A DNA stretch of 64,000 nt from Tribonema minus (GCA_017506865.1 JAFCMP010000049.1:186001-250000), one strand, 5' to 3'. Numbered from the stretch's first letter, positions 10,165 through 22,712 are shown. Translations and numbers: made by a program. The notes: generated from the sequence alone by a model not told the origin.

Positions 10165-12510
10165 TCATCTATTCTTGGCTTCAAGTTCCGCCCACTGGCT
10201 CGCAAATGTCTTTTTCTGCAGTGCCTTTGGCATTGGCGAGCCCAGCTTCTTGTCAATCACGCGCCTCATCAGCATGGCTGTGAGAATGAACATGAACGTC
10301 ACAGAAATCTGACGGTAGTCGTCCCCCTCTAACCCTCGGTGAGTCAGCAGCCGGAATGGGAATGGTGCGCGAAATGGCAGTGTGAACACCACAAGCCCCT
10401 TGAAGAAGCGGTTCAGAGTCCAGACGCCTGAGATCATGCCCACCCTGCAGAGGTGAACACCAATGACACCAACGCAGACGCAGAAGGTGAGGTCAACAAG
10501 CGCAGCAAAACTGGCTTTGTCTTTGTGACGAGCGGTCCTGTGCAGATAAATGACAGGCCACAAAAAAAGCTTCTGTTTCTCAAGGGTTATCATGTTCAAA
10601 TGCAGTTCACACCTGTGAATCACAATGTGCTGCTGATGTTCGGCGTTCGCACTGGATGCTAGATACCTTTTGAAGCCTGAGGTTTTGACGTATGCAAGCT
10701 CAGTCATAGTTGCACCACAACCTTGCACTATCACCATACCACTGCTATGGAGCTGAATACTTCACTTATATGTAGCTGAATACTTCTGGCTCAATGAGGT
10801 GACTAATTGCCAGAGAGTGCCATGCATGAATGGCCCTCATGCTTGAGGGGATCGTAGTTCACATCAAGCCAAACCTGACTTGTCCCCGCTGCGTAGTGCT
10901 GCAAAGAACGTTCAAGTGTGTGTGTACTCCTGGGATGAGTTTTGCTGGACCCTCTAAAGGTGGCTCGCCCAGCACTTTATGGCAGTTGTCGAAAGCTATC
11001 TATAACACCCCCCTTTCCCCCTGGTGTTTTACCCCTGATCTCATTGGGTCTGGCTGCTGAACACTAGGACAGAAGTAGTGCGCCTCATATATGCCCCCCC
11101 CCCCCCCCCTCTCATGTGGGTATGTCAGATGATTTGTGGTGCGTGTTATGCTTACAGCAGCTCGATTACCCCGGATTCCGTGTTTCTTCAGCCTGCTGTA
11201 ACGCCATTTATGAGTTGCTAGGGCACCCCAGACCTTGAGACAGTGCCAAACCTTGCTTGCAGCAGATGTCGTACAGCTGTTGTTTGTGGTCGAAGGTACG
11301 CTGTGCTGGCTGCACACACCTCATGAAGCTCGCTAGGTGCGTGAGCAACAAACTGGTTTCGCCACAGGCAATTTCATCAGGGGTCGCACACCACAGGCAA
11401 TTTCATCAGGGGTTGTTACGACACCTCAAAACCGGGGCCTTTCGCTCCGTGCTCTGGACGACTCCGCTCCGACTCCGGCCGCAGCAACTTTGCTCAGCGA
11501 GCGACTCCGACTCTCCGACTCCGCGGAGCAATGAGATCTGCCTGACGTCTCCGACTCCGCTCTGGCCGGAGCGGAGTCAGAGACGACTCCGAGCGTGGAG
11601 TCAGGACAACCCCTGAATTTCATGCGCTGCTGGTTTGGCTGATCACCAGCGCCCTGGTGCCCCTGCCGTGACTGCCAGATGCACCACGCAAGAGATTTCA
11701 CAAACTTCAAGTAGTCTACCATGTGCGATTGCCTGAAGGTGAGGGGTGTTTTCGATGCGAGCCTGCACCAGATGTCAAGACAGGGGACTATTTGCACCAG
11801 ATGTCAAGACAGGGGACTATTTGTATTCATTTATCAGTGGTACACTACGTAGCCTCCCATCGTACCAAGGAGGGCATTAGTCTTAGTCTACACGTTGATC
11901 CGTTAAAAAAACAACTTGCAAACGGCCACCTGTTGATACATTATCTCAAATTGTCCTTTACACAAACTGCGGATCCAAGTGAACTGTACAATTGGCATTG
12001 GTATGAACTACTCACGCTGTCACCAATGACGCCTTGAACTTTGTCGCCTGCAACGCAGTCTCCGTCAGGTTTTTCTCCTTTTCGAGGTTCTCGACTCCTT
12101 TCAGTTCACGAGCTCGCCTCTTGTCGTCAGTCTGCGGGCAGCAGTAGACAACCATGGGACAAGGGCATGAGTTGCAGGCACTGTAAGCAGGTGGTGCCCA
12201 CAAGCAGAGCAGACACTAGCGAAAGCGACGGGCCCAGCTCACCTTGTACAGCGCGTCAAACTTCCGCTTCTCGATCTCCTCATCAAGCCTGCGTGGGGGA
12301 GCGACAAAAAGCATTGTGAATTTGCAGATGCAGCGGCAAGGGGTGAAGGGAACCAAGCTTGAGAGAGAGGGAGTGGTGTTCTCACCTATCAAAGGTGCGC
12401 ACCAACTTCGCGAAAGCTTCTGTATCGTAGTACCACTTCCGATTCAGCAATTCAGCGCCCACGCTGCACAGCGCAGCCAAACACACGGCCGCTATGCTGG
12501 CGAGAGCCAT
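10165..12510 (-). CDS. TMCO1: TMCO1-like ER membrane insertase / Ca2+ load-activated channel
   Basis: Four exons (12386-12510, 12243-12288, 12016-12131, 10165-10444) join perfectly to 188 aa, the length of classical TMCO1. Order of parts: a hydrophobic helix at residues ~3-22 (MALASIAAVCLAALC), a highly charged coiled coil at ~40-85 (LDEEIEKRKFDALYK, then RRARELKGVENLEKEKN), a second hydrophobic segment (SLVTAVGMISGVW), the short TLPFRAPFPF loop that matches the KLPFTPL loop of TMCO1, then LLTHRGLEGDD (TMCO1: GLSHRNLLGDD) and a third helix ISVTFMFILTAML. The family belongs to the Oxa1/YidC/EMC3/GET1 superfamily; TMCO1 works with the ER translocon in inserting multipass proteins and has been described as a Ca2+ leak channel. 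Intron 3 (10445-12015) holds a hAT-type element, a 29-bp tandem repeat and a poly-C tract. The gene runs divergently from the PDCD4-like gene. Confidence 0.85.
11407..11615. mobile_element. Short hAT-type MITE, 209 bp, in TMCO1 intron 3
   Basis: Terminal inverted repeats CAGGGGTTGT and ACAACCCCTG are flanked by an exact 8-bp duplication AATTTCAT (11399-11406 and 11616-11623). The interior is built from GACTCCG and CGGAGTC words in both orientations, so the whole element can fold into a long hairpin. Just upstream, the block CAGGCAATTTCATCAGGGGT also occurs once more (near 11370), so the target region or the element end was duplicated. No coding capacity. Confidence 0.88.
11765..11823. repeat. 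29-bp tandem duplication in TMCO1 intron 3
   Basis: Two consecutive copies of a 29-bp unit that begins GCACCAGATGTCAAGACAGG, at 11765 and 11794, followed by divergence at TTGTATTC. Intronic, no coding role seen. Confidence 0.9.
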
Positions 12511-13144
12511 GCTGACGGTGATCTTTCAGCCAAGTTTGGGCTACTTTTTTTTTTCACAAAAAAATCAGCAAGAGAATATGGGGGGGAAAGTTGAGGTTTA
12601 TTAGCCCTAGTTAGCCTAGGGCTGAGGTTTAGGTTGGACATCCGGAATCTTTGCGTTGCAGGCTGGACTCAGACACAAGCACCGAGCAAGGAGCGCACCC
12701 CGAGGTAAGGAAGTGGATTCTGTCCACTTTTTGCGTGCTTGCAGCACCAGAGCGCGTGTATGAGCTGTGCACACTTGACCTGCGCCGCCCTTGACAGCAA
12801 GCCAGAAAGCCGCTTCTTCCTTGAGCGGGCGGGTTGGCAGGTTTTAAAGTGTGGTAAGAATGTTTCGGTTCCTGCATTCATTTAATCTCAGTCCTCCCAC
12901 ATTCCTGTGTCGTATGGAGATTTGCTGCTGCCCTGAGGCCCAACTTTAGATCGAGGGGCATGTTCAACTTGAGCCCGCCGGGTGCGTCGTTTTGCTGTCG
13001 TTTCGCAGCACGACATCATGCATCTATTCCTTCCACCATGTCCTGACTGCATCTCATTGCCTAGGTCAGGGAAGGAGCAGGAGCAGCGGAGGTAATAGAT
13101 ACTGCCGCGAAGGCTTGTTCGGCGCAGGTCTTGCTGGCTTCAGC
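12511..13144. promoter_or_regulatory. Divergent intergenic region between TMCO1 and the PDCD4-like gene
   Basis: The start codons of TMCO1 (minus, 12510) and the PDCD4-like gene (plus, 13145) face away from each other across 634 bp, so both promoters and 5' UTRs must lie here unless a 5' UTR intron exists. Visible elements are a T-tract (12545-12554), an AAAAAAA run and an imperfect palindrome TTAGCCCTAGTTAGCCTAGG (12601-12620). No canonical TATA box is placed convincingly. The call rests on gene layout, not on motif evidence. Confidence 0.4.
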
Positions 13145-16100
13145 ATGTCGGACCTGCTGGCCTCAGGTGAGTGCTCGGCTAGCTTCGATAAGTTGGCTGT
13201 AAAAGATCGGTGCAAGGGTGAGTTTGTCACGCCCTCCCATGAGGTGTCGGCTGTTGCACGTCCGCTGCAGCCTTCTTGTCGCTTTCGCTCGCACTTGAAG
13301 TTTCTCGAAGATAAGTGCAAATGATTCAAATAAGTGGTTGGCAACTGCAATCAATTCCTCGAGTCGCTGCTGTTCCTTGGGACTCCTGGAGCCATTGCCC
13401 ATCAGACAAACCGCGCACTGAGGTGTTTATACGGCGTTGATATTGTGCTTAGCAGGTGGCAGCCACAACAAGCCTCACCGCACACACCAAGCCCCCGACA
13501 CCCGCACAGGTGAAGTCTGCCAGTAAGAAACCGTTGCGCTGTTCTTTGTGACTGTTGCACTCGGGTGGTATGTATGCATTAGAGTCCTCGCCCTGCTTTC
13601 ATTGTTGATGTGACAAGCTTCGGCAGTCCTTGCACTCATGCGATTGTGTTCACAGAAGCAAAAAGCGGTTCCTTCAAATCATCTGGCTTCACCAACAATG
13701 TAGTTCCTTGTCACATTATGCATGCCGTGCTGCATCAGCAGCCTCCAATGCGCGTGCCCAACCTTTTATCACTGATTTGTAACTCCAATCATACTGGCAC
13801 AGGGCTAGAGTAGGGCCGTGAAGGCCTGAGCACATGAAGTGAGTGCCTTACCTCGTATGCGTTACTGCTTTAGATTCTCAAGCAGTCCTACAACGGCACA
13901 AGGCAGCCTCGATCATGTTTACCAGCACAAATTGTAATGCATTTCAAGTTTAGTACGCGCTTTGTTCATCAATCAGGTTGAGCCACCTGATGCACAATGC
14001 CGACAACTGCGGCTGCTGTGTTTTTCTCATGACACTGCCTGTATACATGTGATTTGTCAACAGGAGACGAGGGCTCTTCCAAACGGAACATTCAGCGGAA
14101 GGCACACAAACAGGGCAGTGCTCACGCAGGTATGCGCACAATGCAGGTGCTGTGCAATGTCAAAACCACAGCAGACGGCCAGTTGCACAGTGTGCTGCTC
14201 GAAATATGCCAAACTTCAGAGCCTCTGGGCTGGCTCATACGAAGCATGCGGCTAATGTTGCATGAATCTGGCGATACTGGCCGAACCTGCCCACCTGGTT
14301 TGGCTCACAACCGCATCCAGTGTGGCTCGCCATACCTATACCACAGTGCGTAGTTTCCTGCTTGCGGCGGTTCTGCAGCATTTGTTTTACTCTCACAAGG
14401 TCATGGCTTGATGCTGTGCAGGTGGCGGCGGCCATGGTCAAAAGGGCAAGTGGGACCCCACTGACGATGGCTCCCTGGGTGTTGTGAAGCTCATGCCAGG
14501 CGACCCTAACTATGTGTCAGAAGAGGTAAGGCTCGCACTGCTGCCACTGGCGTCACTTGCATCAGCATCAGACTCGAATGAGCATGCAGTACAGGATGGG
14601 TGATGGCTGACTGTCATGATTGACTGTCGTGACTGCCCTTGCCTCACTTTGAATCATCACTCAGAGCCCTAGTTCATCTTCTCGCATGAGGCAGCTTTGG
14701 AATCGCGTAATTATTCAGTTTTCGTTCTCTGGGGTGGCCAAACTATATCACTGCAGAAACCTGTGTAGGACTATGTCAATGATCATCCATCTGTGGTCTC
14801 ATGATTCACTGTGATGACCCCAGCGTGGCCTTTTGCATGCAATCACCGCTGATATTTTGTCTCGTACTGCTTTGAAACAACCATATACATGTGCTGCCAT
14901 ACATGTGCAGGAGGAGGAGAACTATGTGTTGGTCTCGGACAGTGCAATCATCAGCCCTACCAATGGACAGGGAGGCAGGGCCAGCCGTCAGGCAAGCGCT
15001 GCCATGCAGTTGATACATTGTTGGGGACTGTAGCGTTGACAACCAGCAGTTGCTGCTGGCACAGTTGGCCACAATCAATCAGGTTCAAAACCTGTATCGT
15101 GCAGCGAACACTGCTGCCATTGACCTTCGCTGTCATTGCGCCAATGCAAGTGTGTACTGTTTTCCTGCTGATCAGTGCACATAATTCTGCTTCCGCTGCA
15201 CGTACTGTAACGAAGTAGCAACGACAATGACAGCTGAAATTTGGGGGAACAGTGAGTTCCCTTCTGCAGCTTGCTTGCTTTCTGCCTGTATCCACATAAT
15301 GTTGTTAGGGCATTGCAAGAGGTTGCTTTGTCAAGGCAGGCTGAAGGTTCTCATTTCAACCCAAACATCAACTGTGGCTGTCTTGGCGTGCAGGCACCCA
15401 TGCTGGGACTGTCAGAGTTCAAGCAGCGGCTGAGCACTATTTTTGAGGAGTACTTCCTGTCTGAGGACGTGCAGGAGGTGAGCACATGAACATACACCAT
15501 GGTGCCTCTGAGGTACCATACATGAAAACTCTTGGACAGCGGCATGCATTGGCTTTTGCTGCAATTTCTGCTCGTGCAAGTGCTCATGTGATGAGTCACC
15601 TGGTCCGCTGCAGTACTGACAGATCACCACATTGCATGTTTTATGGTGATGAGTGCTCAGCCTGTGCGCATGTTTACCCAATGAGCATACTTCGGGGTTA
15701 CCACATGTTTCTGTTGGATTCAAAACAACTTGCGTTACTCGTAGCACACCTCAAGTCGGGCAAGCAGTTCAGATCATATTTGTCCTGAACTCGAGATTGA
15801 TGTGTGCTTCTAGCTGGCGTGAATGAGCCTTGGACAGACGCCAACTCTGAGGAACCCTGCAAAGAAAGGCCGATTCCGTTCTGCACAGTGTACATCTTCT
15901 TCATGTTCAGCGTATCGATTCAGCATCATGCCTTCCGCAGCACAATTGCCTTGCTGATGCTGTGATGTCAGTGCCCACCACCAAGACATTAGCTCAGCTT
16001 TGATGGATAGTGTTTGTGCAGCAGTTTACGCTGTGGTAAGGCGGACGATCATCCCAGAAGTAGCGTGCTTGCCATGATTACTTGCTTTCCATGATTACTC

Positions 16101-19100
16101 GCTGCCTCTACTATGATGCATTCGTCAGTCCACACTAGGGTGCATCCTTTCCAAGACAATGATGTTCGTAATTTGTTGGCCACAGGCGCTGCGCAGCATA
16201 GGTGAACTCAAGTCTGCTGCCTACCACTATGAAGTGGTCAAGAGGGGGATCAACATGTCCCTGGACAAGAGGGTGAGTGATTAGCGATGTGCCAGGTTGT
16301 GTCACGTGTCATGTGTAACATGGGGAGGACATGACAGGTCAGGTGTCCCTTGCAGGCACGTAGTATGTTGATGTTGGGTAGTTTTCGTGCTATCCTGCAG
16401 ACGGGGCCGGGGCCCATAACTGCATATTTCTGTGGCGGTGTCAACCGTTCATTTTTGTGATATGACAGTGTGATGGTCACTTAGTACGATTGCTTTGCTG
16501 GATCCTGTGCTGAATGGCAAGGCGGCGCTGTGTCTGTCCTGTAAATGCAGTGCTTCTCATATGTCATGTGATGTTATGTGATGTGATGTAATGTGATGCA
16601 GGACCATGAGAGGGAGCTCGTTTCCAAGCTCCTGAGTGAGGCGTACCCGCAGGTGCTGGACTCTCAAGAGGTGAGCAATGGCGATACTTCCAAGTCTCAT
16701 GTGCTCCTTGTGTTGACACTGGAGCTAGCACATGGATTTGGCTGTGCTCTCGGGGCGCTCAAACACATTGACTATCAAGCGCAATTGCCGTACACCTGAG
16801 AGTGTTGTTGCATTCTTCATTGGCAAATAGGCCGCACAACATCTGTCTGACCTTCATTGGCTGAATCTCAAGCAAGGCAACCTGCGCCATTGCTGAAAAG
16901 CTGCTCTTGCTCGTGCCCTCTCCATGTATGTCTGCCCATCAGATTGGCAAAGGCTTCCAGCGTCTGTTTGAGATGATCGATGACATACAGCTGGATGCAC
17001 CAGCGGCCCGCCCCCTAGGTGAGAAGATAAGAGAAGCCAGAAGGGCAGCTATTTCTGTTGGACTATATTGCCAATGTATATCACTATGTAAGTGCATCAT
17101 TCGGCTGTGGACATGTAGTGGACTGCTGTCAATTGTGTCTGGTCACATTTGCAATGATACATATAAGTACATTTGTTCGTTCACCAATTTCTGCGTAAAA
17201 TTTAATCTGCAGTAGCCAGCCCGTATCATGTGCAACAGCTCATGACTTATTGTTGCGCGCTGCGGATGATAACGAATGCATCGCTGCCACTCTGCTTGTG
17301 CTGCAGTGGCGTCCTTCCTGGCTCGCGCTGTTGTGGATGAGATTCTGCCGCCATCCTTCCTCAGGTGAGAAACTGATGCGCGTGAAGACACAGAGGAAAT
17401 GAGCATGCTGCGTGTGTTTGAAGACTGTGTCAGACGGTGTGGTGTGCGCATGTGCAAGCGTTGGTGCATACACACGATTGAATTGTATCCAGGCAACATT
17501 TCTGGCATGGCAGCTTAGAGGGTTTTCATTTGGAAATGAACAATTGCATTGAACAGAGACCCTCAATTTTGGAACCTCAATTGCTTGCCTGAGCAAGCCT
17601 TCATGGCATGCATGCGAACGCGCAGACATTCAATCAAAGGCTACGTTGACAATGGGCGTTTTGATGTTGTGCTGTCGCAGGGACCCCACTATCGCAGGAC
17701 TGGGCGGAGACATAGTGGAGGGAGCAAGGCGTCTGCTTTCACGGCAAGCATTCACATCAATGCTCTAGTATCAAAGGCGTGTGTGCCCCGCCACTTTGGC
17801 TTGATCACTCTGCAGATGCTCCTGGCCATGGTAGCAGTCTGCCTCTGTGTGCCATCATGCACCCTCGCACTGAAGACAGCATGCGCTGTCGTGTCAATCT
17901 GACACATATGTTGAGCGCGCCAACGTTTATGTTTGTGGGCGCACTGTGAGATTGTGCGGCGCTGCCCTGCCGCCTTTGATGGCATATTCCTGGATGCCAA
18001 ATGATTTCACATAAAGCGTTGCAACAGTGCATGCCGGCGTTTGTAAAATGTCACTCTATAGCACAACTGTTTGTGTTGGTGGCCACAACAGCCCCTACAA
18101 TGCTTGTGTGTGCATCACAGCAGCAGAGTTTTCGCAGCTTGTACATCCATGAAAGCGCAGTGGTGGCTTACACATTTTCTGTGTCTGTTGCTTATGCTGT
18201 ACAGAGACCATGTTCTGAGCCGTGTGGAAAGGGTGTGGGGACCTGGCGATGGACGTTCAGTGCAGGTACAAAAACTATTTCACGTCAAAACCTTTCTAAT
18301 GTAGCAAGTGCTTGGTATGCCCGTCACAGCATATCAGTCTTACATGAACCTCGCTGCATAGTTAGTCCAGGTGTCACATTATGCCGTGCGATCACAAGCG
18401 GGCATGTCATTGTTGGAGGCGGCATACACATATTTTATGCATGTCAAGGCAGGCAGGACTGGACTGCATGTTCTGATGCATGCATGAGCGCTGTCACTGG
18501 CGCATCACGTTATCCGTGATTTGGATAAGTGGATAGGGATGACCAAGACCATGAGCGTTGTGGAGCCATATATACAACAAAGCGCTGCTTGATTCACCAC
18601 TGCCACACTTGATGGAGCTCAGTAGATTGCAATCACAGCCCCACAAGTGCACACATCATGCGCGCTGCGCATGCCAACTGCGTGGATGCAGCCATTGTCA
18701 TATGTGACATGACTGCTTGCTCAGCTTTTCATGTCTAACTGCCTTGACGTATCAGCGTGTCACAATTGTTTTGTACGGTTGCGATGACTTTCCAGGAGCT
18801 TAAGGTTGCCATTGACCAGCTGCTGGAGGAGTACCTGATGTCTAGGCAAATGGACGAGGCAATCCAGGTAAATTAAGGCTGAAGGCCATTTTGCGACGGA
18901 GAGGCATCATGGTCATGGTCCTCTCTTCATAATTTGTGCATCTATCATCAGCACTTGAAATACAACCGTAATGCAGCAGATACGCAGTTCGTCTCAGTGA
19001 GTGTGCGCGTGACTTGATCACCGCTGCCACACAAAATGCATTGCTATTTACATAAGTGTTGCGTGCGCCAGTTGCAACACCTGATCGTACAACGTGAAGC

Positions 19101-21012
19101 TGGATCCTCATGTACATGTGCGTCTGATGTTGAAAGACGTTTTAAACATGCTCAATGACAGCCCCCTTGCTTGTGGTTCCTTGATAACTTCTCCCTGGTG
19201 CAAGCGTAGCGTCGTGTGCCATTGTACCACCAGCCGAAAGCTACCGTGCACTGCTTTCCCTTGTGTGTGTGCAGTGCGTGCGTGACCTCAACTGTGCGCA
19301 CTTCCACCACGAGATTGTGAAGCGGGCCGTCAAGCAGGCCATCGACAAGGGCGAGCAGGACTGCACTGCCATGAGCAGGTCAGCGGATTTACACAGTGTG
19401 CTTGCTCATGGCGCAAGCTGCCTCACTGAGGATCTTCAATAGAGCCATTTTAATGGCAGGTTGTCTGTTTGGTGTTTTGGTGGGGACTGCAGTGTTTAAT
19501 GGAATTGCAAGCACTTGGGGTGGTTTAAGTTATTGCTGATTACTTGCTTGCAAAACGACATTGATCAGACTAAGGTTGTACGCAGCACGCCTTGCATGTA
19601 TGAAGCCATCATCCATCACTTTTGCAGCGTCTCCCTTAGTGCAAAATGTTGTGTTGTCCATCTGTGCCTGAACGTCTGTGTGCTGTTGATGATTTGCCTT
19701 GTGCTGCGCCGTCTGACCTTGGCATTGCTTCATCTGTCTGTGCAGCCTCCTGGCTCAGCTGCATAGCCTCGAGGTGATCTCCACAGCACAGGTCGTCATG
19801 GGCTTTGACCGGCTCTATGAGCTTGTGCCAGACCTGTTGCTGGGTAAGTTTTTTGGGCGATAAATGACATGTCATAACACCACCTGCTAGTGGAGTTGCG
19901 GCGCTGGTGTGGTGGTGCTGGGTCGGTGATCGGTAGCTTGGTCTTCAGCATGAGTTTTCATGGAGTAAACAGACTGATCAGCAATGTACATGACTAGGGC
20001 TGTGCTTCCAATATAGATTTGCGTCACTGTCCAGGACTCCGCATGATCCAGGCCAGCCGATTTGGTCGCAGTGGTGTGACAGGGCCAGCTTGTGTCAAAA
20101 CGGGCAAACGATTTGCTTTGAGGTGGCAACGTGCAGTGCAAAGATAGTGACACCTTCAAGAAGCTGTTTCTGTCCTGGCGCCCATCTGCTGGTTGGAAGT
20201 ATAGTGACTTGCCGCTGGTCTGCATTCATTGGGGTACATACACATGCTCGACTCTGGTTCACATCCTGAAGTATGCGATGAGTGTTGTTGTGTGGCGACT
20301 TACTTGCACTGTTTGTTGTCTGGTGCACTTCAGACATGCCCACTGCGGAGTCCCTGCTGGACAAGTTTGTCAAGCAGGCACAGCAGGTCAGTGCTTTTTT
20401 GCCCCAGAGTACATACTGCAACTGATTGTACTTGAAGTTTTGAGATCAGGGGCGAAATCAGCCTTTACAGTTGGCCAATGAATCGGCTGTATTTGCTGGC
20501 TGTGTGCATCGCTTGAACGTTGAGCTATTAGCCATGACGGTCATCACCAGCATCTCACAGCCTGGCCGCCATGCAATGATGACTGCACCTATGACAAGAA
20601 CACTACTGCGTTGTTGACAATGTCATAGCAGAACGAAAATGACTGGAGTCAGCGCCGTTGTTTAGCACATCAATTTGCATCATATGCTCTGTTTTCACAT
20701 GTTCCCCAAGGTTGCGGCTGTCACCTCACAACCGCAGTCTCTCGTCGTGACGTGTTCTTTCAGGTCACAAGCTACTTCCTACTTGTCACTGTAGACTAGT
20801 TCCCTCTCACACCAGTTCACACATCGATGTGGAAAATTTCATGTTGAGCTTCCAACACCCTCGATGCTGACTACTTTTGATTGTGGCATTGTTTACTTTG
20901 TCAGGATGGGTGCTTGCCCCAGGACTATGTCAAGCCACCCCCGGCACCCCCTAAGCCAGTCCGTGAACTTGATGAGGTGGAGGCAGAGCCCTCTGGGGAT
21001 GTGGAAGCTTGA
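13145..21012 (+). CDS. PDCD4-like: PDCD4/MRF-type protein with two MA3 domains
   Basis: Sixteen exons keep phase throughout and give 401 aa: 13145-13166, 14064-14129, 14422-14525, 14911-14991, 15394-15477, 16186-16272, 16602-16670, 16943-17018, 17307-17364, 17681-17743, 18205-18265, 18796-18867, 19275-19378, 19746-19843, 20334-20386, 20905-21012. The start MSDLLASGDEGSSKRN leads into a Gly/Lys-rich region with KGKWDPTDDGSLG and DPNYVSEEEEN. MA3-1 spans ~98-216 (FKQRLSTIFEEYFLSEDV ... VASFLARAVVDEILPPSFL); a linker with RVERVWG follows; MA3-2 spans ~258-366 (ELKVAIDQLLEEYLMSRQM, then CVRDLNCAHFHHEIVKRAV). The tail is Pro/acidic and ends GDVEA. MA3 domains of this family bind eIF4A and restrain cap-dependent translation; plant MRF proteins carry four MA3 domains, animal PDCD4 two. 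Introns after exons 4 and 10 use GC donors (CAG/GCAAGC and ACG/GCAAGC). Confidence 0.88.
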
Positions 21013-21176
21013 GACAGCTTGGCTCAAGAAGGCATGGAAGGGGATTGGCAGTGGGGGGGAGCAGTCGGGGGGTGAAAACAGGGACACCTCGTGGTGGTAC
21101 CAAGATACTTCTACTCTGCAAGGGCGTGTGGGAAGTTGAGGAGAGATGGATGGTTTGTAGAATCGTACGAGCGTTG

Positions 21177-21244
21177 CATGTCACACGTGTCATGTGGCAT
21201 GTCATGTGGCATGTGTCATGTGGCATGTGTCATGTTGCATGTGG
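21177..21244. repeat. CATGTGG/CATGTGT short tandem repeat
   Basis: A run of related words (GTCATGTGGCATGTCATGTG, then GCATGTGTCATG repeated) lies about 165 bp past the PDCD4-like stop codon. The words CATG and CACGTG are self-complementary, so the run can fold locally. It is probably within the 3' UTR; no poly(A) signal could be placed with confidence. Confidence 0.75.
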
Positions 21245-22639
21245 GGCCCGTACAGAGCGTGGTGGTAAGCAGTGTCGACCAGGATCGGCAGGAGGGCTTG
21301 CACTGCTGCGCCTCTTAGTGCTGTTGTGCGGCAGGTGCATGTACTGAGGAACGCTACATACACAGAGATCAACGCACTTGGCAGGCACGAAGTCTGGCGT
21401 TCTGTACTGTGTCAGTGCTCATGCCACTGGAATGCATTGCTGCTGATCCACCTGTCGCCACACTTCATGTGGTTGCTGAAGCATGTGCGAGTCTTTACAC
21501 ACTGTTTCAGCCACATCTTGCAATAGGATGGCAGAATGTTCAGACTAAGTACAGCAAGACTTGCACTGAGAAACCACGCGTCAAAGCAGCATTTGCTGTT
21601 GACCTGACGACGATCAATGTCTCAAAGTGATACAATCTGATACCTGCCGATCACAGCAGACATCAATGTCATCACTGAGGGTTTGCACGAAAGCGCTGTG
21701 CTGTGCGCTTACCACTTGCGTCGCTGTGCATCCAGGCGTATCGGCGCTTGTCGTACAGGTGCTGACACGCCTGGACGCACATTGCCAGCAGAAGCAGGGC
21801 TGCCATGGCAGTTGCACTAGTAGGCCTAGTGCTGCTTCCACTGCCGCCAGCATGGCTTGAGTCAATCGACTGATCACCCATTTGAGGCCTCCCATTAGCC
21901 AATGGCATGATGTAATTTTATAACCTTCGTCATGACCGGTATTCCTGCACACAGGTGCGCGCTATGCAACGACTCAGAAGCTGAGCGCCATGACAAAACC
22001 GTATGAAATGTTGAGTGGCAACGGCACTGCGCTTAAGCGCCGTCTTATGCCTTGCATGTCTCACTGTCTCACGAAGTTGCATGTTAAAACCTCGGTACTG
22101 CAGGTCAGCCAAGTAAGACACAGCAAATGTCACAGATGTGACCGTGATGTCAAGTCGGCAATAGCGCAAAATTGCGGCCCACGATCACTGCATGAGGCAA
22201 ACTTGCTTCGCTTTGCTTTGCTCTAAAGCTACTGGTAAAACTTTTCCCTCTTCTTCAAGTTTGCACAGAAAGCTTGTCAGTGACTGTAAAGTTTCCGAGC
22301 AAAGAATTTAACAAGAGCATGCGGAAGGTCGGGTCCTATTAGTCACAGGCACTGCAAGCACACTGGCACTCGATGTGGCAGCACCGTTCAAGCTGTGTGT
22401 GCAGGCTACGGTAAAGGTTGAACTGAACATGCCACCTGTTGACACAACTGCTGGATGACAGTGATTACTATCCACACTTTGTGGAACATGCCACAGTGTT
22501 CAACATGTATCACATATGGTGAATGTGAGTGGCCACTCACCACGCTTGGGTGCACCGAGGGATGGGGGTAGGTATGTAAGCGAGGAAGAAGTAACTGAAA
22601 AAACGGAAAAAAACATAGTGGCGTGAATATTCCCTGCTT

Positions 22640-22712
22640 CCCTCGGACGGGGATTCGAACCCACGGCATCACGGTCAGCGGTACTTCCTCCGTACCACTA
22701 CGCTATTTGATG
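22640..22712 (-). other. tRNA-like element (A box and B box), probable SINE or degenerate tRNA
   Basis: On the minus strand TAGCGTAGTGG (22695-22705) fits an RNA polymerase III A box and GGTTCGAATCC (22651-22661) a B box. Their start-to-start distance is 44 nt, exactly that of tRNA genes. The D, anticodon and acceptor stems do not pair, and the T stem has only three clean pairs. A GGTAC/GTACC hairpin with a 7-nt loop lies between the boxes instead of a normal anticodon arm. It is therefore better read as a tRNA-derived SINE head or a decayed tRNA than as a working tRNA. Confidence 0.4.

Noticed and set aside
22640-22712. Functional tRNA gene
   Set aside because: A and B boxes are perfect, but the acceptor, D and anticodon stems do not pair.
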